A stretch of 64,000 bases of DNA from Luteibacter mycovicinus (GTDB lineage: Bacteria; Pseudomonadota; Gammaproteobacteria; Xanthomonadales; Rhodanobacteraceae). The stretch spans positions 1,612,001 to 1,676,000 of the forward strand of contig NZ_JQNL01000001.1 in NCBI RefSeq assembly GCF_000745235.1, in the 5' to 3' direction. Position 1 is the stretch's first letter. The number at the start of each line of letters is the position of its first letter. Position numbers and translations under genes: made by a program. The notes under the pieces were generated by a model, which had not been told where the DNA came from, did not search any database, and was given only the letters and a program-made list of their open reading frames with translations. Shown one piece after another: positions 26,162 to 34,815 of the stretch.

Positions 26162-26185
26162 GTCCAGCCGTCCGGACGGCTGGAC
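26162..26185. repeat. 24-bp perfect palindrome after the kinase gene
   Basis: GTCCAGCCGTCC followed directly by its reverse complement, with no loop and no T run. It lies 11 bases past the kinase stop and 72 bases before the next start. It could be a transcript-end hairpin or a protein-binding site. Confidence 0.55.
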
Positions 26186-26257
26186 CATGACTTTCGACCT
26201 ACGCGGCCGCACCCCGCGCCATGGTCATAATCGACCTTTACCGTCCCGGGGGTCACC

Positions 26258-27700
26258 ATGCGTCATATCTTCCGCCTGCACACGCTGGCCGCGTGCCTTG
26301 CGCTCGCTTTCACCGCCCATGCCGCCGACAAGGCGACGACCATTCCGGACAAGGCGATCGCCGCCGCCAACGCCCTGCGCGATCGCGCGATGAGCGACGA
26401 CACCGGCTACGAATTCGTGACCGGCCTGACCACGGAAGTGGGTCCCCGCGTGGCCGGCAGCGCCGCCGACGCGCGCGCCGTCGCCTGGACCGTGGCGAAG
26501 TTCAAGGCCATGGGTTTCGACAAGGTCTACACCGAGAAAGTCAGCTACCCGCTCTGGCAGCGCCGCAGCGAGCACGCAGCGGTCGTGTCGCCCTTTCCGC
26601 AGCCGCTCGCTCTGACCGCGCTGGGCTATTCCGCCGGCACCCCGCAGGGTGGCCTCACGGCCGAAGTCGTCGGCTTCGACGACCTCGATGCGTTCAGGAA
26701 CGCCGACCCGGCCAGCGTGAAGGGCAAGATCGTCTACGTCTCGACGCACATGCAGCAGCAGAAGGACGGCCACGACTACGGCAAGGGCTCAGCCACGCGC
26801 ACGGGCGGCCCTGTCCTGGCCGCGAAGATGGGCGCCGCCGCGTTCCTGCTGCGCTCGGCGGGCACCGATCCGCACAGCCGTACGCCGCACACGGGCGTCA
26901 CCGGCTTCAAGGATCCGAAGGACGCGATCCCGGCTGCCGCGCTTTCCCTGCCCGACGCCGATCAGCTCGAGCGCATTCTGAAGGAAGGCAAGCCGGTCAC
27001 GCTGAAGCTCGACCTCGATGTCGGCTTTGCGGGTACGTACGAAGGCTCCAACGTCATCGCTGAAGTCACCGGTCGCAAGCACCCGGATCAGGTCGTCGCC
27101 ATCGGCGGACATCTGGATTCGTGGGACCTGGGCACCGGCGCCATCGATGACGGCGCGGGTGTGGCGATCGCCGCCGCCGCGGCGAAGCTGATCAAGGACA
27201 TGCCGCAGCGCCCTGATCGCACGATCCGCGTCATCGCCTTCGCCAACGAGGAAATGGGTCTGTGGGGTGGACGCGCCTATGCCGAAGCGCATGCGAAAGA
27301 CGTGGCGAAGTTTCAGCTGGGTACCGAATCCGATTTCGGCGCCGGCCGCATCTGGCGCATGAGCGCCAGCGTGAAGCCCGAAGCGCGCGGCGCGATCGAG
27401 CAGATCGCCAGGGTGATCGAGCCGATCGGCGTGACGTACGACGCGGCCCGGCCCGGCGGTGGTGGATCCGACCTGTCGCAGATGCATGCCAAGGGCATGG
27501 CCGCGCTCTCGCTGACGCAGGACGGCACCGACTACTTCGATTACCACCACAACGCCAACGACACGCTGGACAAGATCGATCCGAAGGCGCTCGCGCAGAA
27601 CGTGGCGGTGTACGCGACCTTTGCGTATCTGGCTGCGCAGGCGGATGGAAATTTCGGTTCGGCGGCCGGTGCGTTCGCAAAAGACGGCGCGCACGACTAA
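26258..27700 (+). CDS. Secreted M28-family zinc aminopeptidase
   Basis: A 480-residue protein with a Sec signal (MRHIFRLHTLAACLALAFTA, then HAA). A PA-type insert domain (about 130-260) is followed by the M28 catalytic domain. Zinc ligands and catalytic residues are visible in IGGHLDSWDLGTGAIDDGAG, ANEEMGLWGG, ESDFGA and YFDYHHNANDTLD. Family members remove N-terminal amino acids or dipeptides from peptides in the periplasm or outside the cell. The ribosome binding site is weak (GGGGGT). No operon partner is present; the next gene converges. Confidence 0.92.
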   Translation: MRHIFRLHTLAACLALAFTAHAADKATTIPDKAIAAANALRDRAMSDDTGYEFVTGLTTEVGPRVAGSAADARAVAWTVAKFKAMGFDKVYTEKVSYPLWQRRSEHAAVVSPFPQPLALTALGYSAGTPQGGLTAEVVGFDDLDAFRNADPASVKGKIVYVSTHMQQQKDGHDYGKGSATRTGGPVLAAKMGAAAFLLRSAGTDPHSRTPHTGVTGFKDPKDAIPAAALSLPDADQLERILKEGKPVTLKLDLDVGFAGTYEGSNVIAEVTGRKHPDQVVAIGGHLDSWDLGTGAIDDGAGVAIAAAAAKLIKDMPQRPDRTIRVIAFANEEMGLWGGRAYAEAHAKDVAKFQLGTESDFGAGRIWRMSASVKPEARGAIEQIARVIEPIGVTYDAARPGGGGSDLSQMHAKGMAALSLTQDGTDYFDYHHNANDTLDKIDPKALAQNVAVYATFAYLAAQADGNFGSAAGAFAKDGAHD

Positions 27701-27710
27701 ATAGGACCAT

Positions 27711-27737
27711 GTAGGAGCGCGCCAGGCGCGCTCCTAC
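27711..27737. repeat. REP-type palindrome headed by GTAG
   Basis: A perfect 27-base palindrome, GTAGGAGCGCGCC then A then GGCGCGCTCCTAC. It lies between two convergent genes, and its right arm contains the TAG stop of the RND gene on the minus strand. The same GTAGGAGCGCGCC head recurs at 49038, so it is an interspersed repeat, probably a RAYT-mobilised REP that doubles as a bidirectional transcript-end hairpin. Confidence 0.75.
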
Positions 27738-30700
27738 ACAGCCGGCGCTTGTCGCGCCGGCTTCCGCGACGCCAGCCGATCCTGCAACCGGTTCATGTAC
27801 AGATAGATCACCGGCGTGAGATACAACGTCAGGATCTGCGATACCACGAGGCCACCGACGACGGCCAGTCCGAGTGGGCGGCGCGTCTCCGCGCCCGCAC
27901 CGATCCCCAGCGCGATCGGCAGCGTTCCCGCGAATGCCGCCATCGTGGTCATCATGATGGGACGAAAACGCACGCGGCAGGCCTCGAAGATCGCTTCATG
28001 CGGAGCCACGCCTCCCTCGCGCTGACGTTCGAGCGCGAAGTCGATCATCATGATCGCGTTTTTCTTCACGATGCCCACCAGCATCACGATGCCCACGAAG
28101 GCGAACAAATCCAGTGACGCGCCGAAAAGCACCAGCGTGAGCAACGCGCCGACCGCGGCGGCGGGAAGACCCGAGAGAATCGTCAGCGGATGGATGAAAC
28201 TCTCATACAGGATGCCCAGCACGAGATAGATCACGAACACCGCCAGCAGCAGGAGCAATCCCATGCCCTTGACCGAATCCTGGAAGGCCTGCGCCGTGCC
28301 CTGGATACTGCCACTGAGCGTGCCGGGAAGATTCATCTGAGTCGTCGCGCGCTGAATGCTCTGCACCGCGTCGCTCAGCGACACACCCGGTGCGAGATTG
28401 AACGACACCGTGACCGCGGGCAGCTGGCCCTGGTGGTTCACGGTCAGCACCTGCGGCTTGCGCACGAATTGCGCGACGGTATTCAGCGGCACGAGCTTGC
28501 CGGTGTCCGAGGTGACGTAAAGCTTCGACAGTACCGCCGGGTCGTCCTGCATGCGTCGCTCCACCTGCAGGATCACCCAGTACTGCGTGGCCGTGCCGTA
28601 AATGGTGGAGATCTGGTTCTCACCGAATGCATCGCCCAGGGCGGACTGCACCTGATCCATCGTCAGGCCGAGCGGACCCAGCTTGTCGCGATTGACGGTC
28701 ACCACCATCGACGGACTATTGAGGTCCAGATCGGTGGTGACATCCTGGAAACCAGGCAGCTTCTGAAACGCCGAGACCAGCTTTCCGGACCACGCGTAAA
28801 GGGCGTTCAGATCGGTCGACTGCACGGTGTACTGGTACTGTGCCTTGGACTGGCGCCCACCGACCTGGATCGCCGGGGGATTCTGGATGTAGGTACGGAT
28901 ACCCGGCACGTCGGCGAACTTGTGCCGAAGCGCCTGAATGATTTCGTCCGGCGTCGTATGCCCGCGGTCGCCGGGATCCTTCAGTCGCAGAAGCAGCGAG
29001 CCGGAGTTCACCGTGGCGCGCGCACCGCCGGCGCCGACGCTCGACATCACACCCTGGATATTCGGATCGTCCTGCGCAAGCTGCGCCAGCACTTTCTGTC
29101 GCGCGGACATCGCCGCGAACGAAATATCCGTTGGCCCCTCCGTGGTGACACGTAACTGACCGCTGTCGCCTGCCGGAATGAAGTCCTTCGGCGTGACGAC
29201 GAACAGGACGCCGGTGGCGACGAGGCTGAGCGCGAAGACCGCCAGCACCGTGCGCGGATGGCGCATGCACCAGGCGAGCGTGCGCGTGTAGCCATCGGTC
29301 ACGGCGCTGAAGCCCTTGTCGAACCAGACCACGATGACACTGCGCTTGTCGTGGTCGTGCGCCTTGACGAAACGGCTGCACAGCATGGGCGTCAGCGTGA
29401 TCGAGACGAATCCGGAAATCAGGATCGATACGCTGATGACCACGGCGAACTCGTGGAAAAGACGCCCCACGATGCCGCCCATGAACATCACCGGGATGAA
29501 GACCGCCACCAGCGACAGCGTCATCGAGAAAATGGTGAAGCCGATTTCGGTCGCGCCTTTGATCGCCGCTTCGTAGGGCGTCTCGCCGAGTTCGATGTGA
29601 CGCATGATGTTTTCGAGCATCACGATGGCGTCATCGACGACGAAGCCGACGGCCAGCGTCAGCGCCAGCAACGAGAGATTGTCGAGACTGTAGCCCAGCG
29701 CGAACATCGCGCCGAACGTGCCCAGCACGGAAATGGGCAGCGCGACCGCCGGAATCAGGGTCGCCGACGCATTGCCGAGGAACAGGTAGATCACCAGCAC
29801 CACGAGAATACCCGCCAGCACCAGCGTGAACTGAACGTCGTGCACGGAGTCGCGGATCGACACCGAGCGGTCGTACATCACGTCGAGCTTGACCGACGGC
29901 GGCAGCGTCTCGGAGAAACCGGGCAGCAGCGCGAGAATCCGGTCGACCGTTTCGACGGTATTCGCGCCCGGTTGCCGCTGGATCGCCAGCGTGATCGCAC
30001 GGACGCCGTTGAACCAGCTGGCCTTCTGGTCGTCCTGCACGCTGTCGCGTGGCACGGCGATATCGGAAAGCCGTACGGGCGCGCCATTGCGGTAAGCGAC
30101 CACGATCTGCCCGTAGTCGGCGGCACGCATCAACTGGCCGTCCGAACGAATGGACAGCAACTGGCGACTTCCGTTGAGCGAGCCGGTGGCCTTGTTGACG
30201 TTGGCCGCGGCGATGGCGGTGGACATCTGATCGACGCCGATACCGGTGGCCGCCAGACGATCGGGATCGACGGCGATGCGCACCGCGTACTTCTGCGAAC
30301 CGTAAACGTTGACCTGGGCCACGCCGTCGACCATCGACAGGCGCTGCGCGAGTTCGGTCTCCGCATAGTCGTCCACCGTCGACAGCGGCAAGGTCGACGA
30401 CTGCATGGTGAGGAACAGAATGGGCGCGTCGGCCGGATTCACCTTGCGGTAGGTGGGTGGCGTCGGCATGTCCTGCGGCAACTGGCGCTGCGCCGCGGAG
30501 ATCGCCGCCTGCACGTCCTGAGCCGCGCCGTCGATGCTGCGATCGAGGGCGAAGGTCACGGTGATCGTGGTCGAGCCCAGCGAACTGGACGAGCTCATCG
30601 AGTCGATGCCGGCGACCGTGGACAGCTGCGCCTCCAGCGGTGTCGCGACGGACGAGGCCATCGTCTCGGGCGACGCACCCGGCAGGCTCGCACTGATGTT

Positions 30701-30835
30701 GATCGTCGGGAAGTCGACGTTCGGCAGTTCGTTCACCGGCAGCTTCGGGTACGCGACGATGCCGAAGATCACCAGCGCCGCCATCAGCAGCGTGGTCATG
30801 ACGGGACGACGGATACAGAGCTCCGGCAGGTTCAT
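27734..30835 (-). CDS. RND-family efflux permease (MdtB/MdtC/AcrB type)
   Basis: A 1033-residue inner-membrane proton-driven pump. It has the usual layout of twelve helices and two large periplasmic loops. Features include the N-terminal MNLPELCIRRPVMTTLLMAA and the TM4 proton-relay region GFVVDDAIVMLENIMRHIE with its paired Asp. FIPVMFMGGIVGRLFHEFAV and the repeat-half GIVMLVGIVKKNAIMMIDFA are also present. The closest recalled subgroup is MdtBC/HAE1. It starts four bases inside the adaptor stop region (ATGA-like overlap), so the two are coupled. No outer-membrane channel gene is adjacent. Confidence 0.94.
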   Translation of the reverse strand: MNLPELCIRRPVMTTLLMAALVIFGIVAYPKLPVNELPNVDFPTINISASLPGASPETMASSVATPLEAQLSTVAGIDSMSSSSSLGSTTITVTFALDRSIDGAAQDVQAAISAAQRQLPQDMPTPPTYRKVNPADAPILFLTMQSSTLPLSTVDDYAETELAQRLSMVDGVAQVNVYGSQKYAVRIAVDPDRLAATGIGVDQMSTAIAAANVNKATGSLNGSRQLLSIRSDGQLMRAADYGQIVVAYRNGAPVRLSDIAVPRDSVQDDQKASWFNGVRAITLAIQRQPGANTVETVDRILALLPGFSETLPPSVKLDVMYDRSVSIRDSVHDVQFTLVLAGILVVLVIYLFLGNASATLIPAVALPISVLGTFGAMFALGYSLDNLSLLALTLAVGFVVDDAIVMLENIMRHIELGETPYEAAIKGATEIGFTIFSMTLSLVAVFIPVMFMGGIVGRLFHEFAVVISVSILISGFVSITLTPMLCSRFVKAHDHDKRSVIVVWFDKGFSAVTDGYTRTLAWCMRHPRTVLAVFALSLVATGVLFVVTPKDFIPAGDSGQLRVTTEGPTDISFAAMSARQKVLAQLAQDDPNIQGVMSSVGAGGARATVNSGSLLLRLKDPGDRGHTTPDEIIQALRHKFADVPGIRTYIQNPPAIQVGGRQSKAQYQYTVQSTDLNALYAWSGKLVSAFQKLPGFQDVTTDLDLNSPSMVVTVNRDKLGPLGLTMDQVQSALGDAFGENQISTIYGTATQYWVILQVERRMQDDPAVLSKLYVTSDTGKLVPLNTVAQFVRKPQVLTVNHQGQLPAVTVSFNLAPGVSLSDAVQSIQRATTQMNLPGTLSGSIQGTAQAFQDSVKGMGLLLLLAVFVIYLVLGILYESFIHPLTILSGLPAAAVGALLTLVLFGASLDLFAFVGIVMLVGIVKKNAIMMIDFALERQREGGVAPHEAIFEACRVRFRPIMMTTMAAFAGTLPIALGIGAGAETRRPLGLAVVGGLVVSQILTLYLTPVIYLYMNRLQDRLASRKPARQAPAV

Positions 30836-31959
30836 CGCACGCGCGCACCGTCGACGAGCAACAGCTGACCTTCGGTGACGACGCGTTCGCCCGCCTGCAG
30901 GCCCTTGTCCACGACGACCCGGTCGGCGGTCGCCGCACCCGTCGTGATGGGCCTCTGTTCCACGGTCTTGTCGGCCTTGACCACGAAAACGAAGGTGCCT
31001 GCGGATGAACTCTGCAACGCGATCACCGGGATGCTGACGGCATCGGTCAGCCGCGTCGTCGGCAGGGTCACTTCAGCGAACTGGCCCGCGGTGAGGCGGC
31101 CGTCCGCATTCGCGAAACGCGCTTTCAGGACGATCGTGCCGGTCGTGACATCGACGGCGTTGTCGATGAACTCCAGTTCGCCCTTCAGCGGTCCACCGGT
31201 GTCGCCGGGGATTTTCGCCTGGACGGGAAGCGCGCCGCGACGCGCGCTGTTGCGCACCGCGGCCAGACTGTCCTCGGGAATCGCGAAGGCGATACGGATG
31301 GGATCGACCTGATTGAGCACCACGATATCGGTCGTGTCGGCGGTAAGCGTCGCCCCCGGATAGGCCAGAGGCGCACCGGTGACACCATCGAAGGGCGCGG
31401 AGATCGTGGTGAAGTCGAGCTGCGTCTGCGCGGCACGCGCCGCGGCACGATCGCTGACGAGGGCGGCGCGGGCCACGCCGAGGTTGGCCTTGTACAGATC
31501 GAAATCGGCGCGACTGACGAAGCCTTTGCCGAGCATGTTCTGGTAACGCCCGAGGTCCGCCTCGGCCTTGGCCAGCTGAGCCTCGTCGCTGGCCACCTTG
31601 CCCTGGGCCTCGTCGAGCGCGGCCTTGAGCGGACGCGGATCGACCCGGGCAAGGAGATCGCCCTTTTTCACGTGGGTGCCTGGCGTGAAAGCCAGCGTAT
31701 CGAGCTGACCGCTGACGCGGGAACGCACGTTGACCGTCGAATACGCCTCAGCCCTTCCGATGATCTTGAGCGACAGATCGATCTCACCGCGCTGCGCGAC
31801 GGCTGTCGTGACCGGCGTGCCCGCCGATGCCTGCTTGCCGTTGAGCGATTTCGGGGCCTCCTTGCCGCCCGTCTCGTGACGCCATACGCCCACACCGGCC
31901 GCGGCGAGGGCCACCAGGCCGATGATGAGAACGAGTTTCTTCCCTGGGGATCGCTGCAT
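30832..31959 (-). CDS. RND efflux periplasmic adaptor
   Basis: A 375-residue adaptor. An N-terminal signal/anchor (KLVLIIGLVALAAAGVGVW) is followed by the barrel-sandwich (SRVSGQLDTLAFTPGTHVKK and FTTISAPFDGVTGAPLAYPG) split by a coiled-coil hairpin. The beta-barrel and membrane-proximal domains follow, to GERVVTEGQLLLVDGARVR. It couples the RND pump to a TolC-type outer-membrane channel. It sits between the MarR gene (122 bases upstream) and the pump, with which it overlaps. Confidence 0.93.
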   Translation of the reverse strand: MQRSPGKKLVLIIGLVALAAAGVGVWRHETGGKEAPKSLNGKQASAGTPVTTAVAQRGEIDLSLKIIGRAEAYSTVNVRSRVSGQLDTLAFTPGTHVKKGDLLARVDPRPLKAALDEAQGKVASDEAQLAKAEADLGRYQNMLGKGFVSRADFDLYKANLGVARAALVSDRAAARAAQTQLDFTTISAPFDGVTGAPLAYPGATLTADTTDIVVLNQVDPIRIAFAIPEDSLAAVRNSARRGALPVQAKIPGDTGGPLKGELEFIDNAVDVTTGTIVLKARFANADGRLTAGQFAEVTLPTTRLTDAVSIPVIALQSSSAGTFVFVVKADKTVEQRPITTGAATADRVVVDKGLQAGERVVTEGQLLLVDGARVR

Positions 31960-32081
31960 GAGGACTCCGGCCGGAACCCTCAGGCTCCGGTCGCCGCGCT
32001 CGATGACGCGGACATGGTTTTTTTTCGGGTGGGCTATCCGTAAAAGCTAACGCATATCCGGCACCGAGGTTGACCCGGCGC

Positions 32082-32543
32082 TCAGAGTTCCTCGCCGGGA
32101 CCATCGAGGCCCTGGAGGTTTTCCTTCATGCGGTCCATGACGGCCAGCATGACCTGGAGGTCGTCGGGCGAGATGCCCTGCGTCGCATCCCGGCGCAGGC
32201 CGCGTGCGATGTCTTCCATGTCGTCGATCACCCCGCGGGCCTGCTCCGTATCGTGCAGGCGCCAGGCGCGGCGATCCTTGGGGTCGGCGCGACGCTCCAC
32301 GAAACCGGCGGCCTGAAGGCGGTCGATGACCCTGCCCACGGCGATCGGCTCCATATCGAGCTGCTCAGCCAGTTCGTTCTGGCGCATGCCTGGCCGGCGA
32401 TGAAGCGCCTTCAGGGCACGCCACTGCGCGCGCGTCAGCCCAAAGCGCACGGCCCGCCGGTCGAAGTGCTTGCGGAAGAGCAAGGTCACGTCGTTGATGA
32501 GATAGGCGAACGAGATGTCTTCAACTTTGAGCGAGTCGGCCAT
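32082..32543 (-). CDS. MarR-family transcriptional regulator
   Basis: A 153-residue winged-helix regulator. The pattern is FGLTRAQWRALKALHRRPGM, ELAEQLDMEPIAVGRVIDRL, AGFVERRADPKDRRAWRLHD, followed by a C-terminal dimerisation helix ending DRMKENLQGL. A TTG 15 bases upstream would add FQKV-type residues; the ATG is preferred even though the AGAAGG motif sits only two bases before it. It is first in line before the adaptor and RND genes, the standard arrangement for a repressor released by pump substrates. A palindrome lies directly upstream at 32548-32565. Confidence 0.9.
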   Translation of the reverse strand: MADSLKVEDISFAYLINDVTLLFRKHFDRRAVRFGLTRAQWRALKALHRRPGMRQNELAEQLDMEPIAVGRVIDRLQAAGFVERRADPKDRRAWRLHDTEQARGVIDDMEDIARGLRRDATQGISPDDLQVMLAVMDRMKENLQGLDGPGEEL

Positions 32544-32547
32544 AACC

Positions 32548-32565
32548 TTCTGAAACAATACAGAA
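32548..32565. promoter_or_regulatory. Candidate MarR operator
   Basis: The inverted repeat TTCTG-N8-CAGAA lies 5-22 bases upstream of the marR-like ATG and inside the 77-base divergent spacer shared with the macrodomain gene. Size and AT-rich centre suit a MarR dimer site. This is inferred from position and symmetry only. Confidence 0.35.
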
Positions 32566-32620
32566 CTGACAAGGCGCCATCGTAGCCAATTGCGGGCGTG
32601 CCGTCACAAGGAGTTGAGCC

Positions 32621-33133
32621 ATGAGCTTCACGATTCGCGAAGGCGACATCACGACGCTGGCCGTCGACGCCATCGTCAACGCGGCGAACGAATCCCTCCT
32701 GGGCGGAGGGGGCGTGGACGGCGCGATCCACCGTGGCGCGGGGCCGCGGTTGCTGGCGGCCTGCCGTGCGCTCCCCGAAAGCCCGCGAGGCGTTCGCTGC
32801 CCCACCGGCGAGGCGCGGATCACGCCGGGGTTCGACCTGCCCACGCGCTTCGTGATTCATACCGTGGGACCGGTCTGGTACGGCGGCACACGCGGCGAAG
32901 CCGGGCTGCTGGCGGCCTGCTACCGCGCCAGCCTGGCCCTGGCGAAGGAGCACGGCATCGACTCCATCGCCTTCCCCGCCATCAGCGCGGGGGTCTACGG
33001 TTACCCGCCCGAGGCGGCCGCCCGGGTCGCCGTCGACACCCTGCGCGGCGCGCCGTGGAGGCCGGCGCACGTGATCTTCTGCACGTTCGGTGCCGCGATG
33101 ACGCGCGCGTACGAGACGGCGCTCAACCCCTAG
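32621..33133 (+). CDS. Macrodomain protein, O-acetyl-ADP-ribose deacetylase-like (YmdB)
   Basis: A 170-residue single macrodomain. Ligand-binding motifs are [20 protein letters not shown] at about residues 13-32, THTVGP-type VIHTVGPVW, and [15 protein letters not shown]. The family removes acetyl from O-acetyl-ADP-ribose or ADP-ribose from proteins. A good ribosome binding site (AAGGAG) precedes the ATG. It is divergent from the MarR gene and its 3' end overlaps that of the batD gene, which converges from the other strand. Confidence 0.93.
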   Translation: MSFTIREGDITTLAVDAIVNAANESLLGGGGVDGAIHRGAGPRLLAACRALPESPRGVRCPTGEARITPGFDLPTRFVIHTVGPVWYGGTRGEAGLLAACYRASLALAKEHGIDSIAFPAISAGVYGYPPEAAARVAVDTLRGAPWRPAHVIFCTFGAAMTRAYETALNP

Positions 33134-34815
33134 CGAGGGTAGAGCGGCGGCAGGCCCGGCGTGTCACCGGTGACACCGACGGATTTCCAGACGAAACCCT
33201 TGGCGAACGCCGTCCGCAAGGCGCTCCGGTCGAGCGTGCCGCCAGCGAAGCGTGCGCGCTGCAGACCGGCGATCGCGACCGGTTGTGAGCCCGGGGCCAG
33301 AGCGGTCGACAGCGCACCCAGTGAGCGTATCGATGGCTGCACCGCGCGCGCCCAGATAAGCAGGTTGCGCTCGATGGCGGCAGGCTCGTCGGCGTCGACA
33401 CTCTTGAGAAAAACCTCACGCGCCGGACGTTCGCGGGTCGTCGATAGCGTCGCCTCGTTCGGCCTCACGGCCGCGGCGACCCCTCCGCGTCGGCGCAGGA
33501 TCACCCAGATACCGACGGTGACCAACCACAAGGCGAGCGCACCGAAGAACAGCCATCGCCACGGCAAGCCGGCTTCGACAACCGTAGAGCCCGCCGCTGA
33601 CGAAGCGTCCGGCCGGACCGTTTGCGCGACCGGCGTGGTTCCGGCGGCGGCCACCGCCGCGCCGCTGGCGGGTGCGACCTCGATGTCGCGTGCCGGCAAG
33701 GTCGCCACTTCGGCCTTGTCGGTCACCACGTTCCACCAGTGCAGCGTCGTCTCCGGGATATGCAGGGTTCCCGGTCGCGTTGGCACCACGGCGAAGCCCT
33801 GCTGCCGGTGGCCCGTGATCCACGGCCCGCTGACGCCGCCACCGGTAACCGCCTTGTCGGGATAGACGTCCGCGCCGTCGAGCGTCGGCAGGGACAGCGC
33901 CGGCAGCGCCTCGAACGGCATGCCCGTCGCATCGAGCCGCATGGTCAGCGTCAGCGGTTGCCCGACGCGGGCCTTGCCATCGGGTGGCACACCGTCGAGG
34001 GCGAGTTTGAGTTCGCGGGCGGGTATCCACGCACCGCTGGCCGCAGCGGTCGGACGCGCGCGCACCTGGATGCCGCTGGGCTCGGCCACGGCATTGACGG
34101 GCGAACCCGCGCCGAAGAACGCATTGGCGTCCGTGGGATCCACTGCCGTGCCCTGAAAGGCTGGCGGCTGGATGGACAGCGCCCCGGCGCGCTGGGGAAA
34201 AATGGCGTAGTGACGCTCGACCACGTTGAACCGCCGGCCCCCGCGAACGGTCTGGAAGTTCGCGTCCTGCCCCACACGGCGGACCTCAGCCCCTTCCGCC
34301 GACGGATCGCCGAGCTGTCCATCCGCCAGATTGACGGCGAAGTACAGGCGCAGCGTGTAATCGATCTGCTGACCGACATACACCTGTGCGGGATCCGCCT
34401 TGCCCTCGAGAACGACGGACTTCTCCGCCGATGCCGCGCCGGTATCGGCCGAGGCGCTGACCTCCACCGAAAGGGGCTGTGTCCGCTGCCCCCCGATGAC
34501 CAGCGACGGGACGGTCAGACGACCTTCGCGACGCGGTCGCAACGCGACGCCGAGCACGGTATGCGCCTCACGGCGCCCGTTGATGATGCTGAGGTTATGG
34601 CTGGTGGATGTGCCGAGAACCACGAAGTCCTGCATCAGTGGCGCGAGGTCCGGCGACGGGTCGGCGTCGTCGGCGACTTCGATGTTCAGGGTGACGGTTT
34701 CGCCCGCGCCGATCGTCGTGCGGTCGAGCGAGGCCGTTGGCCCGCTGGCTTGTGCCAGGACGACGACGGGCACGCACATCAGAAGGAAGGCAAGGATCAC
34801 GCGACGCATCGTCAT
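33130..34815 (-). CDS. BatD/oxygen-tolerance family membrane protein
   Basis: A 561-residue protein with a signal peptide ([20 protein letters not shown]). A long periplasmic region of Ig-like domains follows, the first with [19 protein letters not shown] and a later one with [19 protein letters not shown]-terminal membrane helix ([20 protein letters not shown]) precedes a cytoplasmic tail of about 110 residues. This layout is that of BatD. It is the last gene of the MoxR/Bat operon and overlaps the preceding VWA-TPR gene by four bases. The operon is linked in other bacteria to stress tolerance and envelope assembly, but its mechanism is not settled. Confidence 0.88.
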   Translation of the reverse strand: MTMRRVILAFLLMCVPVVVLAQASGPTASLDRTTIGAGETVTLNIEVADDADPSPDLAPLMQDFVVLGTSTSHNLSIINGRREAHTVLGVALRPRREGRLTVPSLVIGGQRTQPLSVEVSASADTGAASAEKSVVLEGKADPAQVYVGQQIDYTLRLYFAVNLADGQLGDPSAEGAEVRRVGQDANFQTVRGGRRFNVVERHYAIFPQRAGALSIQPPAFQGTAVDPTDANAFFGAGSPVNAVAEPSGIQVRARPTAAASGAWIPARELKLALDGVPPDGKARVGQPLTLTMRLDATGMPFEALPALSLPTLDGADVYPDKAVTGGGVSGPWITGHRQQGFAVVPTRPGTLHIPETTLHWWNVVTDKAEVATLPARDIEVAPASGAAVAAAGTTPVAQTVRPDASSAAGSTVVEAGLPWRWLFFGALALWLVTVGIWVILRRRGGVAAAVRPNEATLSTTRERPAREVFLKSVDADEPAAIERNLLIWARAVQPSIRSLGALSTALAPGSQPVAIAGLQRARFAGGTLDRSALRTAFAKGFVWKSVGVTGDTPGLPPLYPR

